From an uncultured Clostridium sp. (GTDB taxonomy: Bacteria; Bacillota; Clostridia; Lachnospirales; Lachnospiraceae), in the NCBI GenBank assembly GCA_946498245.1, contig CAMMNN010000007.1, forward strand, positions 39,935 through 103,934: DNA of 64,000 nucleotides. The letters run 5' to 3'. The notes beneath the pieces are model-generated. The model did no database searches, was not told the DNA's origin, and worked only from the letters and a program-made list of their open reading frames with translations. Positions 23,486-31,925 of the stretch are shown here, in pieces. The stretch's first letter is position 1, and every line of letters begins with the position of its first letter. The translations under genes and the position numbers were made by a program.

Positions 23486-23965
23486 ATGGGTAGCTTATTT
23501 GCAGTTAGAAATATCCGTCTGTGTACCAAAGACTGCCTGTGCCTTTACGTCTGTCCCACCGGGGCTTCTGACACGGAAAACAGTATTATTGACCGTGAAA
23601 AATGCATTGGCTGCGGCCAGTGCGCCGCCGCCTGCCCTTCCGGGGCTATCTCCCTGGTTCCTAAGAAAATGCCGCCTCAGCAGCCTCACAGCGACAGGGT
23701 TATTGCCGCTATGATGGCCCTGGCCCGCTCCAAAGCCCGTCAGGAAAATATTGCGGCTTCCCTCCCCGGCCCTCTGGCTGCCGCAGCGGAGAAATCTAAC
23801 CGCCTGATGGCGGAGGATCTGATCCGTGAGGCCGGCTATATGCTGCCTCAAAGCGACAACGCCAGAGCATTTTTAGAAAAGCTCTTAAAGGACAACCAGG
23901 CTGAAGATTTCCCGCGGGAAACTGTCCAAAAGCTGTTAGAGCGTCTTTCATCTAAGGCTGGATGA
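23486..23965 (+). CDS. 4Fe-4S ferredoxin-domain protein
   Basis: 159 residues. One complete 4Fe-4S motif, CIGCGQCAAACPSG, lies near residues 41-54. An earlier run of Cys (LCTKDCLCLYVCPTG) near residues 12-27 gives a second probable cluster. The C-terminal 90 residues are helical without known motif. It is the immediate partner of the rubredoxin protein. The last 14 bases overlap the convergent aminotransferase gene. Confidence 0.85.
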   Translation: MGSLFAVRNIRLCTKDCLCLYVCPTGASDTENSIIDREKCIGCGQCAAACPSGAISLVPKKMPPQQPHSDRVIAAMMALARSKARQENIAASLPGPLAAAAEKSNRLMAEDLIREAGYMLPQSDNARAFLEKLLKDNQAEDFPRETVQKLLERLSSKAG

Positions 23966-25184
23966 TTGGCTGTCTGTTGGCAGCGGCTGGTATATCTCCA
24001 AAAGTCCGGGAAAGCCGTTTCATCTGCTCTTCTACATATGCCCGGGGACAGGCGTAATTAAACCGCATATGGCCGGATCCTCCTTCTCCGAACCAGGAGC
24101 CCAGATCACCGATGACTCCGGCTTCTTCCAGAATTTTCCTGGCAATTTCTTCATCAGACAGCCCGGTATCCCGAAAGTCGAACCAGATCAGGTAGGTGCC
24201 TTCATGGGGACCTATCTTGATCTGGGGAAGATTTTTTGCCAGATACTCCCTGGCGTATTCCACATTTCCCCGGACATACTCCATAACCTGGTCGGCAAAG
24301 TCGTCGCCGTACCGGTAAGCGGCAGTTCCGGCCACAGGCCCCAGATTCTGAGTGGTGGGGATCCGGTTAATGTCATATAAACGGTGGGCCAGACGCTCCC
24401 GGAAGCCGTCATTGGGGACTGTCAAAAGGGCGGAGGTGAGGCCGGCCAGATTGAAGGTCTTGCTGGGGCTGTGGGCTAAAATCAATATGTCATGGTATTC
24501 TTCAAAGATGCCGCAGGTTGTAAAACGGCAGTCCGGCATGATCAAATCTCCATGTATCTCATCACAAAATACTATTACCCCGTGTTTTTTGCAGATTTCT
24601 AATAATTTTCTCAGCTCTTCCTCTGTCCAGACCCGGCCTGCAGGATTGTGGGGGCTGCATAAAATAAGCAGTTTGTTATGGGGATCTTCCGCCAGCGTTT
24701 CCAGATTTTCAAAGTCCATCTCATAATGGCCATTGTTTTCTTTCAGCCGGTTTAGGATCAGCTTCCGTCCATTGTTCCGGGGCCCGTGAATAAAGGGGTA
24801 ATACACAGGAGGCTGAATGATCACGCCCTCTCCGGCTTCGGTAAATTCCTGAATTACATTATTAATGGCTGTCACAACTCCCATGGAAAAGAGCATCCAT
24901 TCCGGCTGACATATCCATCTGTAGCGGCGCTTAAACCACTGGCAGGCAGCTTTCCGGAACTCATCATTGACGCTCTCGCTGGAATAGCCGAAAATGCCGT
25001 GTTCCACCCGTTCATGGAGGGCTTCAATAATTTCCGGCATACACCTGAAATCCATGTCCGCCACCCACATGGAGAGTGCCTTTTCTTCATTAATTTTATA
25101 ACCGGAAAAGCGACCGCTGTAACGTTCCCATTTGCTGCTGTACGTCCCTCTCCGGTCAATAATTTCGTCAAAATTGTATTTCAT
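23952..25184 (-). CDS. MalY/PatB-type PLP enzyme (aminotransferase or C-S beta-lyase)
   Basis: 410 residues, fold-type I PLP enzyme. The Schiff-base Lys is in HSPSKTFNLAG, the PLP-binding Asp/Glu in VIVFCDEIHGDL, the phosphate region in SPHNPAGRVW. The opening FDEIIDRRGTYSSKWERY and SMWVADMDFRC are typical of MalY/PatB cystathionine beta-lyases. Only 16 bases separate it from the ttdB-like gene, so it looks like the last gene of the hydratase/lyase operon. It could therefore remove an amino group or a sulfur substituent from the amino-acid precursor of that pathway; this is inference. Confidence 0.88.
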   Translation of the reverse strand: MKYNFDEIIDRRGTYSSKWERYSGRFSGYKINEEKALSMWVADMDFRCMPEIIEALHERVEHGIFGYSSESVNDEFRKAACQWFKRRYRWICQPEWMLFSMGVVTAINNVIQEFTEAGEGVIIQPPVYYPFIHGPRNNGRKLILNRLKENNGHYEMDFENLETLAEDPHNKLLILCSPHNPAGRVWTEEELRKLLEICKKHGVIVFCDEIHGDLIMPDCRFTTCGIFEEYHDILILAHSPSKTFNLAGLTSALLTVPNDGFRERLAHRLYDINRIPTTQNLGPVAGTAAYRYGDDFADQVMEYVRGNVEYAREYLAKNLPQIKIGPHEGTYLIWFDFRDTGLSDEEIARKILEEAGVIGDLGSWFGEGGSGHMRFNYACPRAYVEEQMKRLSRTFGDIPAAANRQPIIQP

Positions 25185-25200
25185 ATCCGCAGGATTCCTT

Positions 25201-25809
25201 TCAGGCCATATAGCCTTTCAATTTTTCTATCATTTCAGGAAGCAGCTTTTCTTTCTGGCTGTCGTAAAACTTTTTATTTTCTGTAAAAAGATTGTTCCCT
25301 TCCGTATCAATGGTAACGGTTAAGGGGCCAAATTCCCGGACCTCCATAACCCACATGCTTTCGGGCATTCCCAACTCCCGCCACTTGACGTCTACGATTT
25401 TTTTTATACAAGAAGCCGCCTGGACTGCACAGCCGCCGGGAAAGTTGCAGTGTATGGCTTTCAGCTTTTGGCAGGCTTTGGCAGTCTTCTCTCCCATGGC
25501 CCCTTTTCCAATAAGAATTTTCACCCCTGTTTTTTCCAAAAATTCCGCTTCCTCCTGTTCCATGCGAATAGATGAAGTAGGCCCTACGGCGACTACTGCG
25601 TCTTCCTCCGGAGACTCCTGGACAATCGGGCCGGCATGGAACAAAACCAGGCCTTTTAAGTCTACGGGACAGTCCATTCCCAACTGGATTACCCGGTGAT
25701 GGACGTCATCTCTGCCTGTAACCAGGATTCCGGTATAATAAATGCAGTCGCCGATTCTTAAATCTGTCAGATCTTCGTCTTTTATGGGAGCCGTAAGGAC
25801 TCGTTTCAC
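25201..25809 (-). CDS. ttdB: Class I fumarase/tartrate dehydratase beta subunit, pair 1
   Basis: 202 residues, the small swivelling domain of oxygen-sensitive 4Fe-4S hydro-lyases. Family marks: GLVLFHAGPIV, AVGPTSSIRM, ILIGKGAMG and EFGPLTVTIDTEGN. Its GTG start at 25809 overlaps the stop of the alpha subunit (GTGA), so the two are translationally coupled. The pair adds or removes water at a C4-C5 dicarboxylate. Fumarate/malate, tartrate and mesaconate/citramalate are all possible, and the neighbouring citDEF genes favour a substrate that yields a 2-hydroxy acid for the lyase. Confidence 0.9.
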   Translation of the reverse strand: MKRVLTAPIKDEDLTDLRIGDCIYYTGILVTGRDDVHHRVIQLGMDCPVDLKGLVLFHAGPIVQESPEEDAVVAVGPTSSIRMEQEEAEFLEKTGVKILIGKGAMGEKTAKACQKLKAIHCNFPGGCAVQAASCIKKIVDVKWRELGMPESMWVMEVREFGPLTVTIDTEGNNLFTENKKFYDSQKEKLLPEMIEKLKGYMA

Positions 25810-26696
25810 AGCTTCACCCCCTTATACTGTTTCAGCTCATAGTTTAAATCTTTGTCAAAGCAGATGGTTCCCCGGCGATGGACATAACAAGCCAGACTCA
25901 CCGCCACGGCAAAGGTTGCAGTATGGCGTCCGGAAGATTCCACGTGAACTGCAAGGGCGTATTGATTGCCCCGCATTCCCTGGGCGCCGATTCCCAGGCT
26001 GTTGACCTTCTCTAGCAGGAGGCGTTCCAGCTCCATTCCTTTGGGGTTGGAATGATGGGTGCCAAGCTCTCTCAGACAGGCTGTTTTTGAGAGGACGGCG
26101 GCGTTTTCAATATTCTCTCCAAGGCCGATGCCGATAATGACAGGAGGACAGGCATTGAGGCCAAGGTTTGTAACGATTTCAAATAAAAATTCCGGGATTA
26201 CGGAGTAGCCTTTAGCGGGGGTAAATACTTTTGCCTGAGCGGGATAACAGCAGCCGCCCCCGGCAAAATAGGACATGATTTCTACCCCGTCCCAATCCGG
26301 AATAATGTCCCATTGAATCCACGGAATCCTCTCTCCCGTGCCGTCGTCGCTGTTTTGTTCTTCAAAAAAGTTCACAGTATTGGGCCGGAGAGGAATCTCC
26401 CTGGTAGCGATCCTGACACATTCTTTAAGCCATCCCTGGAGTTTTCCCAAATAAGGAAACTCGGAACCGGCCTTAATATAAAAATGGAGGAGCCCTGTAT
26501 CCTGGCAGCACGGTCTGCCTGTATCAGCCGCCAGCCGGAAGTTTTCAAACATAGTATCGTAAATCGCTTTCTGCAGGGAGCTGTCTTCATTCCGGCGCAT
26601 CTCCTTTAAGCGTTCCATTACGTCATCCGGCAGCCGTTTGCACACCAAGGAAAGAAAAGGCAGCATGGTATCCTGAAATTTTTTCTCTGGATTCAC
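25806..26696 (-). CDS. ttdA: Class I fumarase/tartrate dehydratase alpha subunit, pair 1
   Basis: About 296 residues. The likely 4Fe-4S ligands are the Cys in PCCQDTGLLHF, in NACPPVIIGIG and in SLACYVHRRG; VNSLGIGAQGMRGNQYAL is the family GIGAxG motif. I prefer the GTG at 26696: GGAGGTGA lies 7 bases before it and inside the end of citF. The alternative ATG at 26711 overlaps citF and has a weak ribosome site. Its CQDTG motif is the normal form, in contrast to the second pair. Confidence 0.9.
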   Translation of the reverse strand: MNPEKKFQDTMLPFLSLVCKRLPDDVMERLKEMRRNEDSSLQKAIYDTMFENFRLAADTGRPCCQDTGLLHFYIKAGSEFPYLGKLQGWLKECVRIATREIPLRPNTVNFFEEQNSDDGTGERIPWIQWDIIPDWDGVEIMSYFAGGGCCYPAQAKVFTPAKGYSVIPEFLFEIVTNLGLNACPPVIIGIGLGENIENAAVLSKTACLRELGTHHSNPKGMELERLLLEKVNSLGIGAQGMRGNQYALAVHVESSGRHTATFAVAVSLACYVHRRGTICFDKDLNYELKQYKGVKL

Positions 26697-26700
26697 CCAC

Positions 26701-28125
26701 TCACCTCCCATCTTCGCCTAAGGGGCGAACCTGATAAATGCGATCTAAAAGTTCTCCCCGGCGGGAATAGACTCTGGCCACTTCTTTCTCTGTAAATTCC
26801 GGTTTCTCCGCCACGCCGTTCAGGGATTCTGACAGTTCTTTCAGCTTGCCAATGGCTATTACCGGAAGGCGGGCAACCCTTAGTTTTTCCTCCAAATCAG
26901 GCCGATTGGGATTGACTGCAATTCCGGCTTGGGTAACCAGCAGATCCACATTGGCTCCCGGCGTAGAAATACAGGTAACCCTGTCTCTGACTGTGGTAAG
27001 GCGTTTTCGGCTCAGAGGCGCTGTAATCACCGTCAGTTTCGCTTCCTCCGCCACGTCGCTGTGGCCGCCGGATCCTCCGATAATATAGCCCCCGGAATCC
27101 GTATGGATATTTACATTAAAATCCAAATCAATCTCTGTGGCTCCCAGCACTACAATATCCAAACTTTTGGCACATGAACTTTTGGCATAGGGACTGGCAT
27201 AGGCGCCGGCGCTGATCTCCATGTGTCTGGGAGAATTGCGGATAGACATGACGGCCTTTAAGTCAAAGCATTGGACGTCCTGTATTGCCTGAAAGCTGCC
27301 GTCCTCTAACATATCTACCATATAGCCGGTAATTCCTCCCAGGGCATAGCTGCCCCGAATCCCCTTCTCTTTTATAATCCGGTGGACACAGCGGGCCGTA
27401 GCCAGAGAGGCCCCTCCGGCCCCGGTCTGAAAAGAGAAACCATCTTTTAACAGTCCTGATGCAGCAATGGCTTTGCCTGCCAGATCTGCAATCATCAAAG
27501 CGATGGGATCCCTGGGCATTCTCGTTGTTCCGGATACGATTCCTGCCGGATCTCCAATAGCATCTACCTTTACCACATAGTCTACATACACTTCGCTGAT
27601 GGAACGACAGGTCAGGGGATAGGGCTCTAACTGATCCGTAATCACCACTGTTTTTCCTGCATACATGGCATCTGGAAAGGCATATCCCATGGAACCAAAG
27701 GCAGACCTTCCTATAGTTCCCGTGCAGTTTCCCATAGGATCCGCCGCCGAAGCCGCTAAAAAGGCCACATCTATTTTGCTTTTTCCCTTTTCAATGGCTC
27801 CTGCCCGTCCTCCGTGAGTCTGAAAGGCCACGGGCCTTTCTAAAATCCCGGCGGAAATAGCCGCCCCTAATTTGGGGCCTATGTAATTGGTTTCGATGGC
27901 CGTTACTACACCGTTTTTAATATGCTCTGCCAATGGGTAGTGGCAGTCCTGAAGAGAGCTTGCATTGACCGTCAGATTTTTGATCCCCATTTGGGCTATG
28001 GTGTCCATAACAGTATTTAAGATATAATCTCCATTACGCAGGTGGTGGTGGAAGGAGATGCACATTCCGTCTTTCAATCCCGTCATTTCAATGGCCTTTT
28101 TAATGCTTTCCACGACCTTGCTCAT
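26701..28125 (-). CDS. citF: Citrate lyase alpha subunit (citrate/citramalate-ACP CoA-transferase type)
   Basis: 474 residues. In citrate and citramalate lyase this subunit transfers the acid onto the acyl carrier protein, releasing acetate. Family features: FHHHLRNGDYILNTVMD, QTHGGRAGAIEKGKSKIDVAF, GCTGTIGRSAFGSMGYAFPDA-like motif near residue 130, SGGYIIGGSGGHSDVA near 345. It overlaps citE by 4 bases (ATGA). No citC, citX or citG (needed to load the prosthetic group and acetyl) lies in the window, so they must be elsewhere or not needed. Confidence 0.93.
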   Translation of the reverse strand: MSKVVESIKKAIEMTGLKDGMCISFHHHLRNGDYILNTVMDTIAQMGIKNLTVNASSLQDCHYPLAEHIKNGVVTAIETNYIGPKLGAAISAGILERPVAFQTHGGRAGAIEKGKSKIDVAFLAASAADPMGNCTGTIGRSAFGSMGYAFPDAMYAGKTVVITDQLEPYPLTCRSISEVYVDYVVKVDAIGDPAGIVSGTTRMPRDPIALMIADLAGKAIAASGLLKDGFSFQTGAGGASLATARCVHRIIKEKGIRGSYALGGITGYMVDMLEDGSFQAIQDVQCFDLKAVMSIRNSPRHMEISAGAYASPYAKSSCAKSLDIVVLGATEIDLDFNVNIHTDSGGYIIGGSGGHSDVAEEAKLTVITAPLSRKRLTTVRDRVTCISTPGANVDLLVTQAGIAVNPNRPDLEEKLRVARLPVIAIGKLKELSESLNGVAEKPEFTEKEVARVYSRRGELLDRIYQVRPLGEDGR

Positions 28126-28997
28126 ACCTCTGCCTCCTCTCCTATTTCTGCCGCCATTTGCAGGATCCGTTCCGCCCGCTTTACTACAGGAGCATCAATC
28201 ATCTTCCCTCTAAGGGCTACGGCTCCTTTTCCTGCTCTTTTTCCTTCTTCAATGGCCGAAAAAACCTCTCTGGCATAGGAAATCTCTTCCCTGCCGGGGC
28301 GAAAGATTTCATTGACTTTCTCTATATGCCTGGGTGAAATCACAAGCTTTCCCGAAAATCCCATTTCCCGTGCAAGGCGAGCGTCTCTCTCCAAGCCCTC
28401 TGTATCCTCTATATCTGTAAAAGGCGTGTCAAAGGCTTCTATGGCGCAGGCCCCGGCGGCATTAACAAGACGCCCCCGGGCATAGGAAATCTCTGCCCCC
28501 TCCTTGGTCCTGACACAACCTAAATCCGCAGTCAAATCCTCCGCCCCCAAAAACAGAGCCGCAACCCGGCTGCTGGCGGAGCCGATCTCATAGGCTTTTT
28601 CTACACCCATAGCTGTCTCAATTAATGCTCCTATTTTTGTTGTTCCCTTTGGAATCCCCATGCGTCCTTCAATTTCTTCCATCTTGTTTTCCAGGGTTTT
28701 CACAGCCTCCATTCCGTCTGCCTTCGGCAGCAGTACCATTGCAGGCTTTAGGGGAAGGACCCCTTCCAGATCCTCTTCCCAGTAAGGGGTTTCCAGGGAA
28801 TTAATGCGGATAACGATTTGGCGGCTCCCGTAATCTACGGCTGACAGGCCGTGGCAGACCAATATTCTTGCGGCGTCCTTTTCTTCAGGGGACACTGCAT
28901 CTTCCAAATCAAAAATCAGGGCATCCGCCTGGAGCCAAGCTCCGTTTAACAGCATTTTGGGACGGTTTCCCGGCAAAAAAAGAAAGGATCTTGTCAT
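28122..28997 (-). CDS. citE: Citrate lyase beta subunit (CitE, HpcH/HpaI fold)
   Basis: 291 residues. CitE cleaves the acyl-ACP into acetyl-ACP and a 2-oxo acid. Marks: SFLFLPGNRPKML, ADALIFDLEDAVSPEEKDAAR with the Mg-binding acidic residues, RINSLETPYW, ALIETAMGVEKAYEI with Glu, and FLGAEDLTADLG. The product is oxaloacetate if citrate is cleaved and pyruvate if citramalate is cleaved; the sequence alone does not decide. Coupled by 4-base overlaps with citD before it and citF after it. Confidence 0.93.
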   Translation of the reverse strand: MTRSFLFLPGNRPKMLLNGAWLQADALIFDLEDAVSPEEKDAARILVCHGLSAVDYGSRQIVIRINSLETPYWEEDLEGVLPLKPAMVLLPKADGMEAVKTLENKMEEIEGRMGIPKGTTKIGALIETAMGVEKAYEIGSASSRVAALFLGAEDLTADLGCVRTKEGAEISYARGRLVNAAGACAIEAFDTPFTDIEDTEGLERDARLAREMGFSGKLVISPRHIEKVNEIFRPGREEISYAREVFSAIEEGKRAGKGAVALRGKMIDAPVVKRAERILQMAAEIGEEAEV

Positions 28998-29269
28998 AGC
29001 GTTTCCTCCTTTGCCGCCCGCAGCAGGGCCGTTTTCATTCTTGCCCGTATTACAAAGTCAGGGGCTCCGAAGTCCTGAACTTCTATTACTGCATCTTTCA
29101 CATTCATTTCCTCCAGCACGGCATATATGGTGCAGCCGATGGCTTTCCCGAATTGCTGCTTTACAACGGATTCTATGGAAAGCCGGATACCGGCGTTTCC
29201 GGGTGTGATACAGATCTCAATATCGCTTTTTTCCCGTGTCCCGGCACACGCTTTCTTTATAACTTCCAA
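28994..29269 (-). CDS. citD: Citrate lyase acyl carrier protein (CitD-like), atypical serine site
   Basis: About 91 residues. I place the start at TTG 29269, since AGGAGG lies 8 bases before it and the protein then begins LEVIKKACAGT, aligning with the normal CitD start. An upstream TTG at 29305 has no ribosome site. The prosthetic-group serine of CitD (Ser14) lies in AGTLES-S/G-D; here the sequence is AGTREKSD. The first Ser position is Lys and the Ser is one place later. The rest (SVVKQQFGKAIGCTI, RARMKTALLRA) is normal CitD. So either the modified Ser has shifted or the subunit is altered. Confidence 0.85.
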   Translation of the reverse strand: MEVIKKACAGTREKSDIEICITPGNAGIRLSIESVVKQQFGKAIGCTIYAVLEEMNVKDAVIEVQDFGAPDFVIRARMKTALLRAAKEETL

Positions 29270-29308
29270 GCTAACAACCTCCTGTTTCCCAAACCGCCAT
29301 GCCAAGGG

Positions 29309-29920
29309 CTACTCTCTGCCCTCTTTTTCTCCGGCTGGATAGAGAGCCTCCAGTCGCCTTACGCCTTCTTCAATGACGCTGCGATATATGCTGCCTCCTT
29401 CCGTGTCCATGGCTACAATCAAAGGACCAAAACATTCTGCATCAAATTCCCACATTGCCTCTGTAACACCCAAATCGATCCAGTCCACTCCTAAGATGGA
29501 ACGGATTCCTTCCCCGTGCATTGCTGCACAGCCGGGACAGCCCTGAAGGTATACATAACCGTATTTTTTGCAGGCAGCAGCAGTTTTATCTTCCATTCCG
29601 CCTTTTCCTATGACGGCCCGGATACCAAGTTTTCCGATCATATCGGCGTAGGGCTCCATTCGAATGCTGCTGGTAGGTCCAACGGCCTTCAGTTCCCAGG
29701 TTCCGTCTTCTCTTTTCAGGGCCACAGGGCCGGCATGAAACAATACACCACCCTCAAAATCATGAGGTAAAGGCTTTCCTTCCTCCAAAGTTTCTTTTAT
29801 TCTCAGATGAGCCATGTCCCTCGATGTATAAAGCCGCCCTTTTAAGTAAATAATATCGCCTAACTTCAAGGCTCGGACCTCTTCCTCACCCAGAGGAACC
29901 GTAAGTATATTCTTTTCCAT
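29309..29920 (-). CDS. Class I hydratase beta subunit, pair 2
   Basis: 203 residues, homologous to the 25201-25809 product across its length: GGVLFHAGPVAL, AVGPTSSIRMEP, AVIGKGGMEDKTA, ECFGPLIVAMDTEG. ATG 29920 with GGGGAGG upstream, 12 bases after the pair-2 alpha gene. Its separate retention beside pair 1 in one operon suggests two different hydration or dehydration steps rather than duplication of one. Confidence 0.88.
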   Translation of the reverse strand: MEKNILTVPLGEEEVRALKLGDIIYLKGRLYTSRDMAHLRIKETLEEGKPLPHDFEGGVLFHAGPVALKREDGTWELKAVGPTSSIRMEPYADMIGKLGIRAVIGKGGMEDKTAAACKKYGYVYLQGCPGCAAMHGEGIRSILGVDWIDLGVTEAMWEFDAECFGPLIVAMDTEGGSIYRSVIEEGVRRLEALYPAGEKEGRE

Positions 29921-29932
29921 GTTTACCTCCCC

Positions 29933-30817
29933 TTACAGCAAGATTTCCTGATGGCCGTCATCATAGATCCGGATACCGGCCCGTCGGGCCACCCAACAGT
30001 GAAAATTAATTGCTACAGGCAGAATCGCCGTGTGGGTTTCCGCTTTCTCGATTTTCACGGCCAGACAACAGGTATCTCCTCCTATACCGGCAGCCCCGAT
30101 TCCCAGAGAATTGATCTGGCTTTTTAGTTCATTTTCCCATTCTCTCAAAGTCGGATCCGGGTTTTCATCATTCCACTTGCGGGTACTTACTCCTTTCCGG
30201 CTCAATTTAGCTGCCACGTCCATCTGTCCTCCTAAGCCAATCCCCAGGGCAAAAGGCGTACAAGGCTTTCCTCCCGCCCTAAGGGCAGTTTCCAGGATAA
30301 TCCTTTTGAGTCCGGAAAAATTTTCTCCGAATTGGGCCGGCGACATTACGGTAAAATAATTCTTCCATTCTGCCCCGCAGCCTTTCAGGCTGATATAAAA
30401 GTCCACATATTTCTGTCCGGGAACGTATTCGTACTCCATATTGGGAATTGTCTTTCCGGAATTTTGTCCGTCTCCCCGTCTGGTAATGGCGTCTACAAGG
30501 CTAGGCCGTAAAATGCCCTTTCTGGTTCCGTCTTTAATGGCTTGACGGACCGTTTCCATTACATTGAGAGGCATATTGTCATCGCCGAAAGACAGCCAGC
30601 AAGTGGGATATCCGGGGGACTGGCAGATGGCTCCTTGTTTTTCTTTGGCAATGGCGACGTTGTCCAGCATTGCCTCTAAAATCACTTTGGCTTTGGGGCT
30701 GCTCTCTCTTTTAACAGCTTCCTGCAATATGGCAAGGGAATCCTCCGACACTTCTGAGCACCCTCGGACTGCCGTATCATAAATCAGAGATTCCACCAGC
30801 TCTTGATTTTTGTTCAT
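29933..30817 (-). CDS. Class I hydratase alpha subunit, pair 2 (variant Fe-S motif)
   Basis: 294 residues, first gene of the operon. Fe-S Cys candidates are in AICQSPGYPTCWL, GKPCTPFALGIGLGG and FHCWVARR. The usual CQDTG motif is CQSPG here, losing the Asp-Thr pair next to the first cluster Cys, with an added Cys downstream. This suggests a different substrate from pair 1. ATG 30817 with GGAGGT upstream. The intergenic region to the divergent LysR gene carries its promoter and a candidate LysR site. Confidence 0.85.
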   Translation of the reverse strand: MNKNQELVESLIYDTAVRGCSEVSEDSLAILQEAVKRESSPKAKVILEAMLDNVAIAKEKQGAICQSPGYPTCWLSFGDDNMPLNVMETVRQAIKDGTRKGILRPSLVDAITRRGDGQNSGKTIPNMEYEYVPGQKYVDFYISLKGCGAEWKNYFTVMSPAQFGENFSGLKRIILETALRAGGKPCTPFALGIGLGGQMDVAAKLSRKGVSTRKWNDENPDPTLREWENELKSQINSLGIGAAGIGGDTCCLAVKIEKAETHTAILPVAINFHCWVARRAGIRIYDDGHQEILL

Positions 30818-30862
30818 AACGACCTCCTATATAATATCTGTCTGCAGATTTCTTTTTCTTGC

Positions 30863-30868
30863 ATTGTA
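30863..30868 (-). promoter_or_regulatory. -10 box of the hydratase/lyase operon
   Basis: On the minus strand TACAAT preceded by TGA gives an extended -10 (CGTGATACAAT). The -35 is weak, as expected for a LysR-activated promoter. Transcription would start near 30857. Confidence 0.5.
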
Positions 30869-30911
30869 TCACGGGTTTTGATATAATAAAAATATATGTT
30901 TCTGATGTTTT

Positions 30912-30933
30912 GTATATGGTTTTTAGATTATAC
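30912..30933. promoter_or_regulatory. Candidate LysR-type operator
   Basis: GTATA (30912-30916), 12 bases, TATAC (30929-30933), an interrupted dyad of the LysR kind. It includes ATATGGTTT, a half-site also found at 37936-37944 upstream of the transporter operon. It lies about 55-76 bases upstream of the predicted hydratase-operon start and overlaps a TATACT -10 for the LysR gene, consistent with activation one way and autorepression the other. Confidence 0.5.
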
Positions 30934-30977
30934 TTTCTTTCCCTTTTGAGGAAAGAAAAGAAAGGACCGATAAATCA

Positions 30978-31925
30978 ATGAATTTGGAATACTATCGAAA
31001 CTTTGTCACCATCGTAGACTGCGGGACCATTTCTGCCGCTGCTGATAAGCTTCTCATTGCTCAGTCTGCTCTCAGTACTCAGCTCAAAACTCTTGAAAAA
31101 AACTACGGGACTCAGCTTCTGATCCGCAATGCCAGAAGTGTAATGCCTACGGACGCAGGAAAAATTCTCTATGAAAAATCACGCTATCTCATTGCAATTG
31201 AAGACGCGGCGCAAAAAGAAATTTCCGACTGTGTAAAAGGCCTTCGAGGTACTCTGTGGTTAGGGCTGTCTACCCCTCCGGATCAGCAGTTTTCTCAGCT
31301 TCTCAGCGATTATTCTAAGGAAAATCCGGGCGTTGTTTTTGAATTTTACGAAACCAACGCCCAGCAATTAGTAGACTTGCTTTCCTCTGATATTCTTGAG
31401 ATCGCTGTTCTCAGAGCCAGCCCCACCTCCTATTCTTCTCTGCTCCGCTCTGAGATCACCCTTACGGAAAAACTCTGCGCCGTCTACTGCCGGAATAATC
31501 CCTGGGGACTTACAGACACAGAATCTTTCGTGTCCCTTTCCAAGATGGAAAATATCCCTGTCAGCTTTTCAAAGGGATTCCGTAATCTGGTTCGGGAGTC
31601 CTTTGCTAAAGAGCGCATCGACCTGAATATATTCAGCGTCAGTACCACCCGGGAAACAGCCCTGATGTGGGCGGGAAAAGGCTGTTCCGTAGCAATCGTT
31701 CCCTGTGCCTCCCCGGATTTTTACATCAGCGAGAACTTTTACTGCTGTCAATTGGGGATTGAACCCATTCCCATCTATCGCTGTTTCTCCTATCTCAATG
31801 GAAAGAAGCTCTCTCTCATTGCCCGCTCCTTCCTTTCCTTTGCCGCAGACTGGCTGGCTGAGCACGCTGACAATATCCTGGATCCTGCCATAAACCGGGA
31901 ACAGCGTTTCGGCATCAGTCAATAA
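30978..31925 (+). CDS. LysR family transcriptional regulator
   Basis: 315 residues. Winged helix-turn-helix at the N-terminus (YYRNFVTIVDCGTISAAADKL, then AQSALSTQLKTLEKNYGTQLL), followed by the two-lobe effector domain from about residue 90. It is divergent from the eight-gene hydratase/lyase operon and its 3' end overlaps the convergent M24 gene by 11 bases. By LysR-family habit it should respond to a substrate or intermediate of the neighbouring pathway. The shared half-site at 37.9 kb suggests it also controls the transporter and amidase arms. Confidence 0.92.
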   Translation: MNLEYYRNFVTIVDCGTISAAADKLLIAQSALSTQLKTLEKNYGTQLLIRNARSVMPTDAGKILYEKSRYLIAIEDAAQKEISDCVKGLRGTLWLGLSTPPDQQFSQLLSDYSKENPGVVFEFYETNAQQLVDLLSSDILEIAVLRASPTSYSSLLRSEITLTEKLCAVYCRNNPWGLTDTESFVSLSKMENIPVSFSKGFRNLVRESFAKERIDLNIFSVSTTRETALMWAGKGCSVAIVPCASPDFYISENFYCCQLGIEPIPIYRCFSYLNGKKLSLIARSFLSFAADWLAEHADNILDPAINREQRFGISQ

